DNA of 13,818 nt, taken from Planctomycetota bacterium. GTDB lineage: Bacteria; Planctomycetota; PUPC01; JACPCR01. The notes beneath the pieces are model-generated. The model saw nothing but the letters and a program-made list of their open reading frames with translations. It had not been told where the DNA came from and made no database searches. Shown here piece by piece: positions 1 to 7,800 of the stretch. The stretch's first letter is position 1, and each line of letters starts with the position of its first letter. The position numbers and the translations under genes are program-made. Location of the stretch: NCBI GenBank assembly GCA_030740295.1, contig JASLXP010001095.1, positions 1 to 13,818 on the forward strand, given 5' to 3'.

Positions 1-1625
1 ATGTCGTACCCCTCGCCGTAGGGAACGAAACGCGTCTCCATGAGGTCCCACTTGTCGTAGAACTCCGATCGCGCCCACGCGTCGGCGGTCTTCGGCACGT
101 CCTTGACGTACTTCACCACGTAGCTCTTGAACGCCGGCGGAGTGAATCTGTTGCTGAAGATTTCGCGCTGAATCTTCCGGCAGAGCTCATAGTGGCCGCC
201 ATAGAACAACATCTCCGAAGCGCGGCGCAGTATGATCAGGCGGTCTGCGGATGACGCCTTTGCTCCGCCGAAGACCGCGACGTCGAAACCCTCCAAAGGC
301 TTGCCGCTGTACAGGTGCATCACGCCCTTCAGGAAGCGCTTGTTGTCTTCCCTTTCCTTCTGGTTTTCCAGAATCGGAGTGACGGCGGCCCGCACTTGTT
401 CCATGCTGTTCGCTCGCAGGGCCAGGCGAACAGCCAGGGGGACGAAACGATAGTCCAGGGGATAATCGCGGCGGGCCTCGGCGAGCATCTTTCGGGCGAA
501 AGCGTAATCGCCAAAGTCAGCGCTCACGGCGGCGATGTCGAGGTAAGTCCGAAAAGCGAGGTTGTAGTCGCGCTTGACTGTCCCCTCGGCCAGGCCGCGC
601 TCGATAGCTTTGAGGTCTTCCTCGGCCAGCGATTTGAACTTCTCGTAAGAACCTGGGACATGGAAATGGTAATTGAATCTGCGGACGCGGTTGAGGCCGC
701 GCAGCATCGAGAGCAACTGATGTCGATGCGCATCGTTGTATGCGGGGTCCTTGAGGGCCGCGCGCAGGATCTTTTCGGCCGCGTCACGGTCGTCCCGCGC
801 CAGTTGGCGGGTGATTTCCAGGTAATGCCTCAGCCTGGCGACTCCGTCGGCCGTCTTCTGGAAGTCTGCCAAGGCCGCGTCGAAGGCTGCGCGATCTTTG
901 ACGAACAGCGCGGCCATGGCGCGACCTTTCGCCAAGGTAAGCTTCTGCGCATCGCTGAAGAGCGCGGCATTCGCGTCGATGAGGCTCTTTGCCTCGCCGA
1001 GATCGTACTTCATCAACTCGCTCAGCATCCCGGACATGGTCTCAGCCTTGGCGTTCTTGAAACGGTCCCGGGCGCGCTCATCTTTGGCATTCGGATCGGT
1101 CATTGTCTTGCAGGCTTCGAGATGCTCTCTGAAGCCTTCTATGTCGCGTTCCAGGCGCAGGCCGCTTCCCGCGATCGCGGCACGTATGATCAGACGCTGT
1201 TGCAGATTCAGCTTGTCGCCGTGGGCTGCAAACAGCTTCGCGGTCTCCGCTGCCGCCGGGGCGCCACCTTTGGCGAATTCCCGCAGGAAATTGTAGAGCC
1301 CATTGGTCTTGTTTACGCCGTCCGGCTCGGCAAGGAAGCGGGCCAGGGTCTTGGCGTACTCCGCCTCTCCTGCGGCAAACGCGCTGCTGAGGAGATAGCG
1401 ATAGAGATCGAAACGCATTCGCTCATCCAGGCCCGGCGTACCGTCGAGGTACTTCAGGTACGCCGTATAAGCGGCCTTGGGCTTCCTGCGCGTTTCGGCC
1501 GCGATCTTTCGCTGGGCGGCAATGTAGTCTGCCCGCGAAACGGTGGGGGCCTCGGCGTGAGTAGTCGGGCCCCCCAGAAACGCGGCGCTCATGAACATGC
1601 AGACTGTAAGCATTCGGAGCTTCAT
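1..1625 (-). CDS. Secreted helical (TPR-like) protein, 3' end cut by window edge
   Basis: An open frame runs from an ATG at 1625 to the left edge (541 complete codons, no stop), so the C-terminus is missing. The start is supported by a GGGAGG ribosome-binding site at 1632-1637, six bases before the ATG, and by a four-base ATGA overlap with the stop of the upstream gene, which implies translational coupling. The protein begins MKLRMLTVCMFMSAAFLGG, a signal peptide, and the mature part probably starts near residue 25. The rest is almost wholly charged, Ala/Leu-rich helical sequence with pairs of helices spaced like tetratricopeptide repeats (for example around residues 45-130, 240-290 and 340-440). 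I see no catalytic motif. The last visible residues (DLMETRFVPYGEGYD) look less helical and may begin another domain. Family not recognised; a periplasmic or surface scaffold partner of the GH123-like protein is an inference. Confidence 0.8.
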   Translation of the reverse strand, partial: MKLRMLTVCMFMSAAFLGGPTTHAEAPTVSRADYIAAQRKIAAETRRKPKAAYTAYLKYLDGTPGLDERMRFDLYRYLLSSAFAAGEAEYAKTLARFLAEPDGVNKTNGLYNFLREFAKGGAPAAAETAKLFAAHGDKLNLQQRLIIRAAIAGSGLRLERDIEGFREHLEACKTMTDPNAKDERARDRFKNAKAETMSGMLSELMKYDLGEAKSLIDANAALFSDAQKLTLAKGRAMAALFVKDRAAFDAALADFQKTADGVARLRHYLEITRQLARDDRDAAEKILRAALKDPAYNDAHRHQLLSMLRGLNRVRRFNYHFHVPGSYEKFKSLAEEDLKAIERGLAEGTVKRDYNLAFRTYLDIAAVSADFGDYAFARKMLAEARRDYPLDYRFVPLAVRLALRANSMEQVRAAVTPILENQKEREDNKRFLKGVMHLYSGKPLEGFDVAVFGGAKASSADRLIILRRASEMLFYGGHYELCRKIQREIFSNRFTPPAFKSYVVKYVKDVPKTADAWARSEFYDKWDLMETRFVPYGEGYD

Positions 1626-3472
1626 GATTTGCCTCCCTTCAGAGCCTTCTCCATTCGGAGGATGTAGTTGATGGCCTCGTATCGGAAGGCGTCCAGGTCG
1701 CCTCGCTTCGCGTCCCAGTAGGCCAGGTAGCCCAGTGCTCGCCGGCCAAGGAGCATGATGTCGCCGTTCTTGGACTGCATGGCCTGGAGTGCGAGCTGCT
1801 TGAGCTTGGTCGCGTATCGGATGTCGTCAAGGCCTTCGCGAACGCCCTCCCAGGCAAGTGAGTCGAGGACGTCATCGCGGGTTGCCTGCACCATCACGAG
1901 GTTACGCAGATAAGATTCGTAGGGGGTGGCCATGTCGTTCCAGTTGTTGCGCCACCAGCAGTAGTTGCTGCTCACGTCATAGTTGCCCTTGTAGGTCATC
2001 ATGCCCTGAATTCGTCGGAAGTAATTGGGATTCTCCGGTCCGGAATGCGGATTGGCATACCATCCGGCCAGCGAGTCCGGATTGGCCTCGTGGAACTTCC
2101 GGATCTCTGTCTCACGCTTCTCGGCCGGCATGCCCGGCATGACCATGTAATCGAGGGCAAAAAGCAAACGGCGCCAGGGATGGGTGCTCACCATGACCTT
2201 TCCGCCGGCGTCGTGGGCCGTGCGCCACGCCGCGCGCTCGGAGCGAATTGTGTCCGGGCCGCCCTCATCGACCCCGTAGCTGTAGAAGTCGGTGTGACCG
2301 AGAACTTTTTGGCACAGCTCGGCCGCGCCGGCAATCTGCTTGCGCAGCACCTTCAGGCGGAGCTGTTGTTCTCCGGTGGGATTGTCCTGGTCGGCCCTGA
2401 TGTTGGCGCTCGGTGCGCTCCGGAAAAGCGGCCTGGTCGCGATCCCGGTTTCCTGGGCCAGTGCCGCATCCGCCTCGAACTGGTCCGGATTCATAGGATT
2501 CAGTTCAGGGAACCCCATCGCATGGCGCGCGTTGTGCTCGGCCAGATTCCGGAGGATTGTTGGATTGCGGGCAGCCGTGCCGTAGAGCGAAAGATAGAGC
2601 TTCTTGGCCTGATCGTAATACGTTTTCGGTTGCGGCAGCTCGAAAGGCAGGACACGTAAACGCACCGGTACCGAGCCAATGACGCGGCCTTCGGCCAGCA
2701 AGTCGAGGTTACCGGTGTAGACGCCGTCCCGTGCATCCCTGGGCACGCCGACCGTGACGAAGAACTGCTTGAACTCGTCCGGGTTGAGCACCACGGGCTG
2801 AAGCGTCTCCGCGTCCTTGATCAGCGCCAGGTTTGCCTGGTTCGCCTTGCTGTAATTCACCACCATGAAGTTCGCGCTCATCCATTGGTGGTGAACCGAG
2901 CCGTCCGCGTTGTTGTAGCGGACGTAGTTGTCCCGGGTCTCGCAGTCCACGCGAATGAGATCCTCATCATTGACCAGCAGCTCCGGGACGAGCCGGCGGC
3001 CGAGGGCATCGGCGAAGTAGCCGTACCACGCCGCGCCCGACTGGTACCACACTTTGATAAGCTTGATGTCCAGGGCGGAGGCAGGGATCGTGGCACCGTC
3101 CGGCCCTTGAAGGTCTTGAGCACGGATAATGAAGCGATCGACCGCCTTCAGGGAACGAACAACCAGGGAGGCGGGCTCGAACTCGCCTTGGGCCGCGATG
3201 ACTTCGACCGGCCCCAGCGCCACGCCATCCGCAGGATAGCGGTCAGGCGTCCGAGGAATGTCGCTCAAGGGAGGAACCACATAGTAGACCACCGGCGATT
3301 GTTTCCACTCGGCAGACGCCTTCTCAAGGTCCTGGGCGACCAGCCGGCGATTCTTTGCGGCTATGTCCGGAGCAGCAGGATAGGTCTGGCGGAAGGCATC
3401 GCCCTGCTCCCCGGTCGCGGTTAGTGTTCCGAGGATCGTTGCCGCAAGCAGTAACCTCTGAACCTTCTTCAT
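1622..3472 (-). CDS. Secreted DUF4091/GH123-like glycoside hydrolase
   Basis: A 616-residue protein. The chosen ATG has a strong GGAGAGG ribosome-binding site at 3478-3484, five bases upstream, and starts a clear signal peptide (MKKVQRLLLAATILGTLTA). An earlier ATG at 3514 would add 14 residues with no such support. Visible parts: an N-terminal beta-sandwich-like region (about residues 60-280, with the phrase GEFEPASLVVRS typical of this family), then a barrel-like catalytic region with an adjacent Asp-Glu pair in YGVDEGGPD (about residues 402-403). That position matches the substrate-assisted Asp-Glu pair of GH123 N-acetylgalactosaminidases. The C-terminal SLAWEGVREGLDDIRY segment (about residues 538-553) is the signature of DUF4091. 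Substrate is not established; glycans with N-acetylhexosamine would be the family expectation. It overlaps the next gene by ATGA, so the two are probably co-translated. Confidence 0.85.
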   Translation of the reverse strand: MKKVQRLLLAATILGTLTATGEQGDAFRQTYPAAPDIAAKNRRLVAQDLEKASAEWKQSPVVYYVVPPLSDIPRTPDRYPADGVALGPVEVIAAQGEFEPASLVVRSLKAVDRFIIRAQDLQGPDGATIPASALDIKLIKVWYQSGAAWYGYFADALGRRLVPELLVNDEDLIRVDCETRDNYVRYNNADGSVHHQWMSANFMVVNYSKANQANLALIKDAETLQPVVLNPDEFKQFFVTVGVPRDARDGVYTGNLDLLAEGRVIGSVPVRLRVLPFELPQPKTYYDQAKKLYLSLYGTAARNPTILRNLAEHNARHAMGFPELNPMNPDQFEADAALAQETGIATRPLFRSAPSANIRADQDNPTGEQQLRLKVLRKQIAGAAELCQKVLGHTDFYSYGVDEGGPDTIRSERAAWRTAHDAGGKVMVSTHPWRRLLFALDYMVMPGMPAEKRETEIRKFHEANPDSLAGWYANPHSGPENPNYFRRIQGMMTYKGNYDVSSNYCWWRNNWNDMATPYESYLRNLVMVQATRDDVLDSLAWEGVREGLDDIRYATKLKQLALQAMQSKNGDIMLLGRRALGYLAYWDAKRGDLDAFRYEAINYILRMEKALKGGKS

Positions 3473-3583
3473 AGATACCTCTCCAGGAAGCATGAGTTTC
3501 CGAACGTGCAGCAAATGGCGGCGCTGCCACCGTGCGGACGCTTGAGTCGCAGGTATTCAGTGAACCCGTTGGTCGCTCTGCCA

Positions 3584-3604
3584 CCGCAGGGCACGCCCCT
3601 GCGG
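3584..3604. repeat. Perfect GC hairpin just after the gene remnant
   Basis: CCGCAGGG (3584-3591) and CCCTGCGG (3597-3604) form a perfect 8-bp stem around a five-base loop. It lies ten bases beyond the stop of the truncated reading frame and about 110 bases upstream of the GH123-like gene. No T-run follows on either strand, so it is not a classical intrinsic terminator. It may be a palindromic repeat of the kind seen elsewhere in this window. A 9-bp direct repeat (CTGCCACCG at 3524-3532 and 3578-3586) flanks its left side. Confidence 0.5.
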
Positions 3605-3613
3605 AGGCGTCCA

Positions 3614-3763
3614 TCACGGGCTCACCGAATGCTTACCCGGCGTCACCGTCATGAGCAAGACCTGATAGTCGCATTTCCCGTTCTCAGCGATGACCAGGTC
3701 CTCGGCGTTGACGGCGGCGATGGCCAAGGCGGCCGCGAACAGTACTAGCAGTGTTTTGGTCAT
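3614..3763 (-). pseudogene. Truncated N-terminus of a secreted protein (49 codons)
   Basis: The frame starts at ATG 3763 with a strong AGGAGA ribosome-binding site at 3769-3774, five bases upstream. It encodes a textbook signal peptide (MTKTLLVLFAAALAIAAVNA) followed by EDLVIAENGKCDYQVLLM and then a short tail ending in TGA. The AENGK-x-x-Y-x-V segment directly after a signal peptide resembles the first strand of the N-terminal domain found in DUF4838 and GH67-type secreted proteins, which normally run for several hundred residues. Here the frame stops after 49 codons, about ten bases before a palindrome. I therefore read it as the surviving 5' end of a deleted or interrupted gene in the same secreted-hydrolase cluster. 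It could instead be a genuine small secreted peptide. Family assignment rests on a very short match and is tentative. Confidence 0.5.
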
Positions 3764-4477
3764 GTTGGTCTCCTTTCCTCGCGTTCCGGTATTCGATGTC
3801 TCACTCGGGATTCGAAGCGATACCGTTCCCTTCACGTGCAGTTTCGCGAATTTCGTTGGTCTGCGAAACGGTCTGACCCCGGTTAGGGAGTACGAGGAGC
3901 CCTCCTGGTCGTTGCCCCTGATCCGGCTGCGGCAGAGATTGAAGTGAAGAGGAGATGATAGGAACTTGGTTTTGCGGAAGCCTGTCTGATCTCCGCTCTG
4001 CGGTCAAGAGGCAGACCTGGAAGAACACAAACATCGGGGCCGCTTCGCGAACGTTCAAGCGCGCCAGACGAAGCGGTTTAGTTCAATCCCGCAGCCGCAT
4101 GCCAGCGCCGCCAATAGCCCCGTCAACCATTGCCCCATATGCGTCCTGCTCATTCGCTTTCCTTATGCGATCGTCTGTCTCGGGTGCTGTTCCTACTTCA
4201 TTGGGTCCCTTGCTTCTGCAACTGTTCCACTGCCGCTTCAATCGCACTCTTCTGCGGGTCGCGTATCCCATCCGTTTTCAGGGCGGTCCTGCAAACCATG
4301 CCCCCGTTCCATAACCATGTCAAAGGCGGAGCAACGTGGGCAGAGAGGAACGGCCGACGGGCGGGGGGCGAAGGGAGAGAACGGACCGAAAGGCGAAGGC
4401 CGATGACAACGGAAGGGATCACGCAGAAGGGGAAGGGGCGAGGGAACGGCCGACGACGAACGGCAAACATCCAGCGT
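3764..4477. other. Non-coding stretch with possible decayed gene traces
   Basis: No convincing large gene. On the minus strand, an ATG at 4153 preceded by AAGGA starts a 32-codon frame ending at 4055 (MSRTHMGQWLTGLLAALACG...), which looks like a signal or lipoprotein leader. Forty-four bases upstream of it another minus frame ends at 4198 with an amphipathic tail (SAIEAAVEQLQKQGTQ). Together they could be the end of one gene and the start of the next in a decayed operon, but the frames break quickly. The 4340-4460 part is strongly purine-rich on the plus strand and contains a 13-bp direct repeat (GGAACGGCCGACG at 4347-4359 and 4443-4455). Confidence 0.35.
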
Positions 4478-4738
4478 CCAACGTCCAACTCTCAACGGCT
4501 CCGCGGCGTGGGTCACTTGGCCCGGCGGTGCGAGTCTCGGCTGCGTCGCTCTTCCGGCTCAACGGCGAGAGGGGAGGCAGATTATGCCCAAGGCGAGCTT
4601 CGGGGGGCCACGACCACTGGTTATTGAGAAGATACGTCAGATGATCGCGCGGATACGCGGTCCGAGTGCCTGCCCGTCTCGCCTACTGATACCCTCGTGG
4701 GATGGCCGTTCTATTGGGAGTTGAAAGTTGAGCGTTGG
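4478..4738. repeat. Imperfect 19-bp inverted repeat pair enclosing a short reading frame
   Basis: CCAACGTCCAACTCTCAAC at 4478-4496 is the inverted counterpart of GTTGAAAGTTGAGCGTTGG at 4720-4738 (16 of 19 positions agree). The enclosed 223 bases contain a plus-strand 46-codon frame with a good ribosome-binding site. This layout could be a small decayed mobile unit. It could also be two independent copies of the CCAAC/GTTGG-rich spacer repeats that are common between genes in such genomes. No target-site duplication was recognised. Confidence 0.4.
4584..4724 (+). CDS. Possible 46-residue small protein, unknown family
   Basis: ATG at 4584 is preceded by GGGGAGG (4571-4577) with an ideal six-base spacing. 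The product begins MPKASFGGPRPLVIEKIRQM, continues through a basic helix (IARIRG) and ends at TGA 4722-4724 inside a repeat copy. The first 25 codons look protein-like, with a Pro/Gly-rich start and then an amphipathic basic helix that could bind nucleic acid. The last 20 do not, so the frame may be the 5' remnant of a longer gene that was cut by the repeat. No family recognised. It is on the opposite strand from all its near neighbours. Confidence 0.25.
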   Translation: MPKASFGGPRPLVIEKIRQMIARIRGPSACPSRLLIPSWDGRSIGS

Positions 4739-4757
4739 TTCTATTGGGGGTTGAAAG
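4708..4757. repeat. Two direct 20-bp repeats at 30-bp spacing
   Basis: GTTCTATTGGGAGTTGAAAG (4708-4727) recurs at 4738-4757 with a single A-to-G change. The ten bases between them continue in similar TTG-rich style. The first copy overlaps the right arm of the 4478-4738 inverted pair. The remaining bases to 4843 show no gene or terminator that I can support. Confidence 0.55.
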
Positions 4758-4843
4758 GTGGACATGGTTCCCGGAGCTCTCGAGTCCAGGCCCCGGACGA
4801 GCTTGAACGCCGTGTGGCCGCCGGCCTTCCAGCAATAGCTCGG

Positions 4844-7800
4844 CTACTTCAGAAGGTAACTGTCAATGGATGACGGGACGGGGGTGGTGAATGTCAGGGC
4901 TTCGCCGTCTCTTTGCCACTTCAGCTCTCCGTGCATGGCGCTGTGTACGGAGGTGATCCTTCGGTCTCTTCTCAATCGGATCGTTACTTTCATCGGCGGC
5001 AGGTCTTTAGTCCACGCAAAGCGGCGGAAGTTGTTGGCCAGAATGCCGGTCTCATCGCGGGCATCGAACCGGGTCAGCTCCACCTGCGGCGCGTCGGTGG
5101 ATAGCGGGGACGGCCCGAGAATCTTGCGCAGGGGCTTCTCGAAGATGGCGAGCCGCTCGTCCACGAACCGGCTCAGCTCATGTGAGTAGTGGCTCGCCCC
5201 CGCGCGCTGGCCCTTGTAGATGATCCCTGGCTGAATGCCCCAGAGCAGAACGTGGCCGCGACCGACCTTGTTCAGCGCGGCCGCGCACGTTCCATCTTCG
5301 AAGGTGGCAATGGGGCGCGCGGTGGTCGGCTGGAGGCTGTTCCGCATCCCGATCACGTCGGCCGTGAGCGACGGTGAGAATTCCGTTTCGGAGACGGTGA
5401 CAGTCCCAATCGGCCGATGCCGGTAAAGCGTCAAGGGCTGGATGTATCCCTCGGAAATGGAGGCGTGGCCCTGGCGGGCGCCGAAGACCTCCTCCATTTC
5501 CGGGAGCGGCGAGTTGTATTCGTCGTGAGTGGCGCAACCGGCGGATGCGACGAGAAGCCCACCGTTTTCGACCCACCCCTTGAGGGCCGGCACTGCTGCC
5601 CTGGGCAGGCAGCGTCCGTTGATGAACAAGGCCGAGTACTGCTTCAGGATTTCGGGTGTGAGGTCTTCGTTGAGGACAAGGTCCGCGTTGTAGTGGCTGT
5701 TACCCAGGGCGGCGAACGTGAGAGCGCGATCGCTCTGCTCGCCGTGGCTGCCTCCGTTCATGATCTCGTGATCCCGATTGTAGAGCAGGGCCACTTTCCG
5801 CCGTTCAATGTTCCCCTCCCCAAGAGGCCGGCGGATGAAACTGGCGACGTGGATTGCCTTGACGATATCGGGATAGACTTTGGGAATGTCGCTCCAGCAC
5901 CCCTGCCATCCTGAAGCGTCCGTCGCGTTGAAAGACGGGCCAAAATGGTAGAGATAGATGTACTTTATGTTCCGGCTCAGGGACGAGATGACGTTGCTGT
6001 CAGATTGGATGACATGGCCGCCGACGACGTTGTAAAACCCGGAAGGCTGCCCGAACTTCCGGGCCGCGCACTCGGTGATGGCGGAGTAATAGCTGACGAT
6101 TTCATAGCCGGTGAAGGCGCCAACCGGATAGACCCAGTCCTCGCCCCAGGCCAGGGTCAGCGCGCCCTGGCGAAGCAAGGTGTACCAGGTGAGGCTGTGA
6201 ACTTGTGAGGCTTGCCGCAATGGCGCTGGCGAGTAGTTGGCGAACGTGAGCGCGTTCGGGAACAGGTCTTTGGCGGCCTCGGTGATGGGACGGTAGTAGT
6301 GGCCGGTCAGCAGTTCCTTGAACTTCTTCGAGTGGTGGTGCAGTCTCCTCTCGAAAAGGCCCGGGCTCCGGGGGAGCACTCCCAGGCACTCAAGGTCGTC
6401 AAGAGATTTCACTCCGAAGAATTCCGGTGTTTGCCGCTTCTCTTTGAGGACTTCAGCCAGGTACTTCCGGAAGAGCTTCAGGCATTCGACCGACTGGTTG
6501 ATCTTCGAGGTGCCCGCGATGGGGCCAATCTCATCGCCAACGTTGAGCAGACGCAGCCATCGGGCAAAGTCGGGAATGCTTTTCCGCTCTTTGCGCAACA
6601 TGTCCTCGAGGCCTTTCCTGACCAGGATAGGTCGTGCGGGATCCGCGGGATCGTTCGTATGGAAACCGGAAGCCGCCATCAGCATCGGCTCGATCCCGGC
6701 CTCCTTGCAGAGATCGGGCGGCAGACCGGCGATCCGATTGATGCCCATGGAGGCCAGCGTCTTGGCCAACGGTCTTTGCTCTGCCCGGCTGCCCGCGATC
6801 TTGGTGATGAAATTGATTCCCTCAGGAACGCGCAGTTCACCGGTGATTCCCAGCTTCTCTCCGGCTTCTCTGATCCAGGCTGCGTATTGCTGGTTGAACG
6901 CCTCCAGGGATTTGAACCAGTCGAGATAGTCGTTCCCAACAACGCCCCAGACCCCGGCGCGGTTCTGTCTGTCCGGCAGAATCACGCGGGCCTTGCCGCG
7001 TGAGCTCAATGGCGCACAGAACTTGCCGATGCCGTCCTCGACTTCAACCGTTATCGTCTTGACCACCGCGGACGGATGCGGGCTCCAGGCGAGCTCGATA
7101 TCGCACTTGCCCTTCTTGAGTCTGATGAAATCCAGAACTCCCGTGGCCCACGGGCCGGAGCCCTGGCTCGCCCACGTGGCGTCCAGCCAGTCCGTCCAGT
7201 CACCACTGGAAATCTGCGACTTGCCGGAGAGACTTCGCGGATTGTGACGACCGCTGCCCGTGAGCGCGTCCTGCCCCAGTCCGACCGACCAGATGCCGTC
7301 ATAGGTGTTTCTTTTCGGATCGAAGAACCAGTGGTATTTCAGACCCACGGACCGGAAGCCATACTTGTCAACATCTGCATCCCTCACCCTGAAGCGATAG
7401 AAGACTCGCAGCAAAGTGCTGTCCTCGTATTCGGCCGGGGACAGCATGGTCGTGTACTCCTTCCTGGGCAGACTGGGCGTGAAGGTCTTGCTGGCGGTGA
7501 TAAAGAGGTGGCTGAATTGCGCGTCCGCCTGCGTCGTCGACAGCTCGAACAGGCTGTCTCCCTTTTTCAGGTCAACATCCCAGTACTCCCACACCTGGCA
7601 AGCTACGCCGGGGACTGTCTCCCGAACGGACGCTTCCTCAAACCGCAGGGGCAGCGTCTTTTCCTGCTCGACGCCGATGCTGTTGGTCAGGGCGAACCGG
7701 CCGAAAACATGCGCAAGCTGGTTGGCGCCGCGGATCTTGAGCTCTACCGGATGGGGACGAACTTTGTCCGCAACACGTCGCAGCCAGATGCGGTATGGCC

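Noticed and set aside
315..1667. Long plus-strand open frame of 450 codons
   Set aside because: It is antisense to the minus-strand TPR-like gene, has no ribosome-binding site or recognisable domain, and its length is explained by the GC-rich third positions of the true gene.
2045..2659. Plus-strand open frame of 204 codons
   Set aside because: Antisense to the GH123-like gene, which has a signal peptide, family motifs and a good ribosome-binding site.
3584..3604. Intrinsic terminator
   Set aside because: The stem is perfect, but there is no T-run on either side, so I list it as a palindrome only.
3801..4058. Minus-strand frame of 85 codons upstream of the remnant
   Set aside because: TTG start, no ribosome-binding site, composition unlike a protein and no recognisable motif.
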